Positions 60,446-64,000 of a DNA stretch of 64,000 nucleotides are shown here, piece after piece. The notes beneath the pieces are model-generated. The model had not been told where the DNA came from, searched no databases, and saw only the letters and a program-made list of their open reading frames with translations. A program made the position numbers and the translations under genes. How positions within the stretch are numbered: position 1 is the stretch's first letter; each line of letters starts with the position of its first letter. The DNA comes from Schaalia cardiffensis (GTDB taxonomy: Bacteria; Actinomycetota; Actinomycetes; Actinomycetales; Actinomycetaceae): NCBI RefSeq assembly GCF_016405145.1, contig NZ_JAEKIA010000001.1:62001-126000 (forward strand), written 5' to 3'.

Positions 60446-62446
60446 ATGTCCGTGAACGTCGCTCCTTACGGCGAGTGGAAGTCCCCTATTACCGGTGAAT
60501 CCTTCACGGCGAGGAGCGTGACCCTATCTCAGGTCCGAGTCGACGGTCCGGACACCTACTGGGTCGAGGGCCATCCCAAAGAGGATGGACGAGGAACCCT
60601 CCTGTGCCGCTCCGCTTCGGGCGTCACCTCCGAGGTCCTCCCCCTCATTGACGGCGTCCGCCTTCCCGATGTTCGCACCAAGGTCCACGAGTACGGCGGA
60701 CGCGCCTACGCGGTCCTTGACGGCTTCGTCGTCTTCTCAGACGGTTTTGACTCGCGTGTCTACCGTTTCGACTCGAAAGATCCGCATCGAACGGTCACCC
60801 CGCTGACGACCCTGTCGAAATCGCGTTTCGGTGACTTCGAAATAGACGAGGTCCGGGGCCTCGTCTACGCCGTAAGAGAAGACCACTCGGGGGTCGGCGA
60901 CCCCGTCAACACCCTCGTCGCAATCCCCCTCGATGGGAGCGCCGCCAGAGATGACTCCGCAATCATCACTGTTTTCGAAGGCACTGACTTCGTCGCCTCC
61001 CCGGTGATCTCCCCCGATGGCACGAAGCTCGCCTGGTTGAGCTGGAATCAGCCGGAAATGCCCTGGACGCGCAGTGCCCTGCATGTGGGCGCCCTCGACT
61101 TTGAAGGCCGAATCGGGGTTTCCACGGTCCTCGTCGATACGCCGGATGTGTGCGTGTACGAGCCGCGTTGGACCCTCGATGGCGACCTCATCCACGTTGA
61201 TGACACGACCGGTTGGGCGAATCTTTTCCGCACGGAGGGCTTCGCCTGGCATGAGGGGGATCCTGCGGATGCGTGGGTGTCGAAGACGCGCACCCGGGCC
61301 CTGCATCCGGGTACTCAGGCCTTCTCCCACCCGCATTGGCAACTCGGCCTGCATTCCTACGACAACTTCGACAACAACTATCTCGTGTGCTCATGGGCCG
61401 AAGACCTCACCTGGCACATTGGTGCGGTCTCCATCTCTAATGGTTTGGCTGAGGAATGGGCGACCGGCTGGTGGCCCATCGGCAATGTGGCCTCCGCTGA
61501 TGGGCGCGTCGTCTTCCTCGCAGACTCTGCGACCCATACTCCCGCGATCGTGGAGGTCAAGAACGGCAAGACGAGCATCATCCGTCCCTCCTCAGAAGCG
61601 GAGATCCCGCCCTCGTTGATCTCCCCCGCTCAGATCGTGTCTTGGCCGACCTCGGATGGCGCCCTCGCCTACGGCTTCTACTATCCGCCGAAGAACCCCG
61701 AGTTCCAGGCCCCCGCTGAGGATCTGCCTCCGCTCATCGTCAACGTCCACGGTGGCCCGACCTCCTCGACCCGCCCGGGATTGTCGGTTCCGACCCAGTA
61801 TTGGACGAGTCGCGGCTTCGCGGTCCTCGACGTCAACTACCGTGGTTCAACCGGTTTTGGCCGCGCCTACCGTGAACGCCTCAACGGGAACTGGGGCGTC
61901 ATGGATGTGCAGGACTGTGCGGACGGCGCGAAGTCTTTGATCGAACGCGGGCTCGCCGACCCGAAGCGCATCGCGATCCGTGGCGGCAGTGCTGGAGGCT
62001 TCACCACTCTCAATGCTCTGGTCCGATCTGATGTCTTCACCGCGGGCACCTCCTTCTATGGGATCGCCGATTTGAAGATGCTCGAGGCGGAGACCCACAA
62101 GTTCGAGGCCGGTTATTCTTTCCGTCTCCTCGGCTCTTCCGATTTGTCCGATCCGGTCTGGGAGGATAGATCCCCCCTTTTCCACATCGACGAGATCACG
62201 GCTCCGCTCCTGCTCCTGCAGGGTGCTGATGACCGTGTCGTCCCGCCGAGCCAGGCGCACGCCATGTATGACGCGCTCGTCGCGAAGGGCAATGCCGTCG
62301 CTGTGAAGATCTACGAGGGCGAAGGGCACGGTTTCAGGCGCGCAACAACGATCCGGGATGCCTGGGCCGCTGAACTCGCCTTCTACTCGCGGGTCTGGGG
62401 ACTGGATGTGGAGGTCGAATCCGACCTGGTCGTCACGAACCTGTGA
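60446..62446 (+). CDS. S9 family (prolyl oligopeptidase-like) serine peptidase
   Basis: 666-aa cytoplasmic peptidase: beta-propeller-like N-terminal ~400 residues and a C-terminal alpha/beta hydrolase. The catalytic triad is in GGSAGGF (Ser, S9C type), GADDRVV (Asp) and EGHGF (His). Substrate specificity is unknown; acylaminoacyl or dipeptidyl peptidase activity is possible. ATG 60446 has AAGGAGG 4 nt upstream; the open frame starting at 60263 is not supported. It overlaps the CLC gene by 4 bp (GTGA). Confidence 0.93.
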   Translation: MSVNVAPYGEWKSPITGESFTARSVTLSQVRVDGPDTYWVEGHPKEDGRGTLLCRSASGVTSEVLPLIDGVRLPDVRTKVHEYGGRAYAVLDGFVVFSDGFDSRVYRFDSKDPHRTVTPLTTLSKSRFGDFEIDEVRGLVYAVREDHSGVGDPVNTLVAIPLDGSAARDDSAIITVFEGTDFVASPVISPDGTKLAWLSWNQPEMPWTRSALHVGALDFEGRIGVSTVLVDTPDVCVYEPRWTLDGDLIHVDDTTGWANLFRTEGFAWHEGDPADAWVSKTRTRALHPGTQAFSHPHWQLGLHSYDNFDNNYLVCSWAEDLTWHIGAVSISNGLAEEWATGWWPIGNVASADGRVVFLADSATHTPAIVEVKNGKTSIIRPSSEAEIPPSLISPAQIVSWPTSDGALAYGFYYPPKNPEFQAPAEDLPPLIVNVHGGPTSSTRPGLSVPTQYWTSRGFAVLDVNYRGSTGFGRAYRERLNGNWGVMDVQDCADGAKSLIERGLADPKRIAIRGGSAGGFTTLNALVRSDVFTAGTSFYGIADLKMLEAETHKFEAGYSFRLLGSSDLSDPVWEDRSPLFHIDEITAPLLLLQGADDRVVPPSQAHAMYDALVAKGNAVAVKIYEGEGHGFRRATTIRDAWAAELAFYSRVWGLDVEVESDLVVTNL

Positions 62447-64000
62447 ACACTGAGCTCCCACGCTTGAAGGGCCTCGAAGCCTTCGGGGCCCTTCTTGGGC
62501 GGCATCGTTTCCTCATCGGCCTCGTCGCGGCTCTCGTTGGCGCGGTCGTCGGAGGTGCTGCCGTCCTCTTTAACCTCATGATCCGAGGCTGGACCTGGGT
62601 GTCGACGGGCTATGAGGAGTACACGACGCACACAGGCGCCCCTCATGGTGTTCTCGGGATCGCCTCGTGGGTGTTCCTCCTTCTCTCCCCTGTGATCGCA
62701 GCCCTCATCTACGGGCCTCTCGTCCAAAAGTTCGCTCCCTCGGCGCGCGGGCACGGGATCCCCGAGGTGATGCTCGCAGTGAGGCGCAAGGGTGGGAAGA
62801 TCCCGGGGCGCATCGCCTTCATCAAACTCATCGCCTCCTCCCTCACGATCGGTTCTGGTGGCTCTGCGGGAAGGGAGGGGCCGATCGTCCAGGTCGGCGC
62901 TTCCATTGGTTCCTCCTTGGCTTCGAGTCTTCGTCTCCCTCCCTCCAGGGTCGTGCTCCTCGCCTCTTGCGGCGCCGCCGGCGGTATTGCCGCGACCTTC
63001 CACGCGCCTCTTGCGGGCGCGGTCTTCGCCCTCGAAGTGATTCTGACGAGTTTTTCGGCGGAGACCTTCGGCTATGTCGTTATCTCCTCGGTGATGGCTT
63101 CCCTTGTCGCCAGGGCTCTTCAAGGCGATGAGGCTGTGGTGCGCGTCGGCGGGGATTTGACTTTCACGCATCTTGCGGACATGTGGTGGGTCGTCGTTCT
63201 CGGCCTCGTCACAGGCCTGGCCGGTTTGGGTTTTTCAAAACTCCTCTACGCGGTCGAAGACCTCATTGACGTCCTGTGGAAGCCCTTGCATCTTCCCGAA
63301 TGGTCGCGCCCCGCCGTCCTCGGGATTGTTCTCGGCATCGGCCTCCTGGTCTTCCCCGAAATGTACGGCTCGGGGTATCCAATCCAAGAGGCCGCGATCG
63401 CTGGAGAGTATTCACTCGGCTTCCTTCTCCTACTCGTCTTGGGGCGTGCGCTGTACACCTCTTACACGATCGGCATTGGTGGTTCGGGAGGTGTTTTCGC
63501 GCCGACCCTTTTCATCGGTGCGGCCGCTGGCGCCGCTTTCGGGCAGCTCATCGCTCCCCTGACGAATACTCCTGCCGCAGTATTCGCCGTCATCGGGATG
63601 GGTGCCGCTTTCGCCGGTGCCGCCCGCGCCCCCATGACGGCGGTGCTCATCATTGTGGAAATGACCGAACAATATTCGCTCATTTTGCCGATGATGCTTG
63701 CCGTGGTCCTCGCCACTGGGATCTCCCGTTTCCTCACGCGCGCAACGATTTACACGGAAAAGCTGCGGCGCCGCGGCGATATTCTCGACGATCCCGTGGA
63801 TTCGACGCTCCTGGGGCCTCGGCCTGTACGTGAATGGATGGGGCAAGTCCCCGATTCTCTTCTCGCCTCAACGAGTATTGGTCGGGCGATTTCGAAAATG
63901 CGCGCTGCACACCTATCCGATCTGCCCGTGGTCGATGAGGATGGGCGTTACCTCGGGCTCGTGTCCGCAATCGATCTTGCTTTGGCCCGCCAAGCGGATT
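62443..64000 (+). CDS. CLC-type chloride channel, C-terminus beyond window
   Basis: Partial, at least 519 codons. Polytopic membrane protein with CLC signatures: GHGIPE (H104 where Ser is usual), GREGP with gating glutamate E145, GGVFAP and an IYTEKL tyrosine Y437. At the internal proton site the sequence is FALEVIL, giving E198 followed by V199 where H+-coupled antiporters usually have Glu; this favours channel or uncoupled behaviour. A C-terminal CBS domain begins near residue 465 (GRAISKMRAAHLSDLPVVDEDG). GTG start coupled to the S9 peptidase; the gene runs off the right edge. Confidence 0.92.
   Translation, partial: MNTELPRLKGLEAFGALLGRHRFLIGLVAALVGAVVGGAAVLFNLMIRGWTWVSTGYEEYTTHTGAPHGVLGIASWVFLLLSPVIAALIYGPLVQKFAPSARGHGIPEVMLAVRRKGGKIPGRIAFIKLIASSLTIGSGGSAGREGPIVQVGASIGSSLASSLRLPPSRVVLLASCGAAGGIAATFHAPLAGAVFALEVILTSFSAETFGYVVISSVMASLVARALQGDEAVVRVGGDLTFTHLADMWWVVVLGLVTGLAGLGFSKLLYAVEDLIDVLWKPLHLPEWSRPAVLGIVLGIGLLVFPEMYGSGYPIQEAAIAGEYSLGFLLLLVLGRALYTSYTIGIGGSGGVFAPTLFIGAAAGAAFGQLIAPLTNTPAAVFAVIGMGAAFAGAARAPMTAVLIIVEMTEQYSLILPMMLAVVLATGISRFLTRATIYTEKLRRRGDILDDPVDSTLLGPRPVREWMGQVPDSLLASTSIGRAISKMRAAHLSDLPVVDEDGRYLGLVSAIDLALARQAD

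Overview
The window is a gene-dense, moderately GC-rich chromosomal segment of an actinomycete, most likely a member of the Actinomycetaceae (Actinomyces/Schaalia type; inference). The evidence is lineage-marker genes (a DUF3000 protein, the small zinc-ribbon-like protein often mislabelled 'acetone carboxylase', a PgsA/HIT/ThrRS block, an Rnd-Dxs block) and gene order closely matching the corresponding Mycobacterium loci (prepilin peptidase-aroE-mltG-ruvX-alaS; hisS-MBL-relA-apt-secF-secD-yajC-ruvBAC; yebC-pdxS-pdxT). Nearly all of it is housekeeping sequence. I see no prophage, CRISPR array, biosynthetic cluster or intact transposon.

Layout. 1-14.5 kb, almost all minus strand: 5' end of pyk, lgt, trpC, hisI, then a tightly packed run reading alaS > ruvX > mltG > aroE > prepilin peptidase with 4-10 bp overlaps; upstream of it lie rpsD with a structured leader, rarA, a 45-codon small ORF, a YciO-type protein, and a PadR regulator paired with a polytopic membrane protein. 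14.5-27 kb: aspS, a plus-strand MFS exporter, a DEAD-box RNA helicase, hisS-MBL hydrolase-DUF349, relA. 27-36 kb: a translationally coupled genome-maintenance/secretion/vitamin B6 block (yebC > pdxS > pdxT > ruvC > ruvA > ruvB > yajC > secD > secF > apt). 36-44.3 kb: two histidine phosphatases, glnE-glnA, SPFH-NfeD-ABC ATPase. 44.3-47.6 kb: divergent glycogen genes (glgA / glgC) and serB. 47.7-53 kb: thrS > HIT > pgsA > prsW > nudix. 53-56 kb: a FemAB-like/ATP-grasp pair and a five-tRNA cluster (Gly-Val-Gly-Cys-Val). 56.5-64 kb: DUF3000-rnd, dxs, an S9 oligopeptidase coupled to a CLC-type chloride channel cut by the window edge.

Functionally the genes cover translation (alaS, aspS, hisS, thrS, rpsD, tRNAs), recombination (ruvABC, ruvX, rarA), protein export (secDF, yajC, lgt), stringent response (relA), nitrogen control (glnE/glnA), envelope assembly (mltG, pgsA, FemAB/ATP-grasp pair), isoprenoid and cofactor synthesis (dxs, pdxST) and glycogen storage.

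The more unusual points are: a roughly 200-residue S/R-rich degenerate heptad-repeat domain on cytoplasmic MltG; a 43-nt hairpin spanning the hisS start codon; a multi-hairpin rpsD leader; a palindromic operator over the PadR promoter; a set of at least five genes whose -10 box lies 5-7 nt from the start codon with no ribosome binding site (candidate leaderless mRNAs); a 15-bp perfect inverted repeat inside the apparent serB 5' coding end; the loss of trpBA and of the PIM genes from otherwise conserved loci; and a FemAB + ATP-grasp pair that may build a peptidoglycan cross-bridge.
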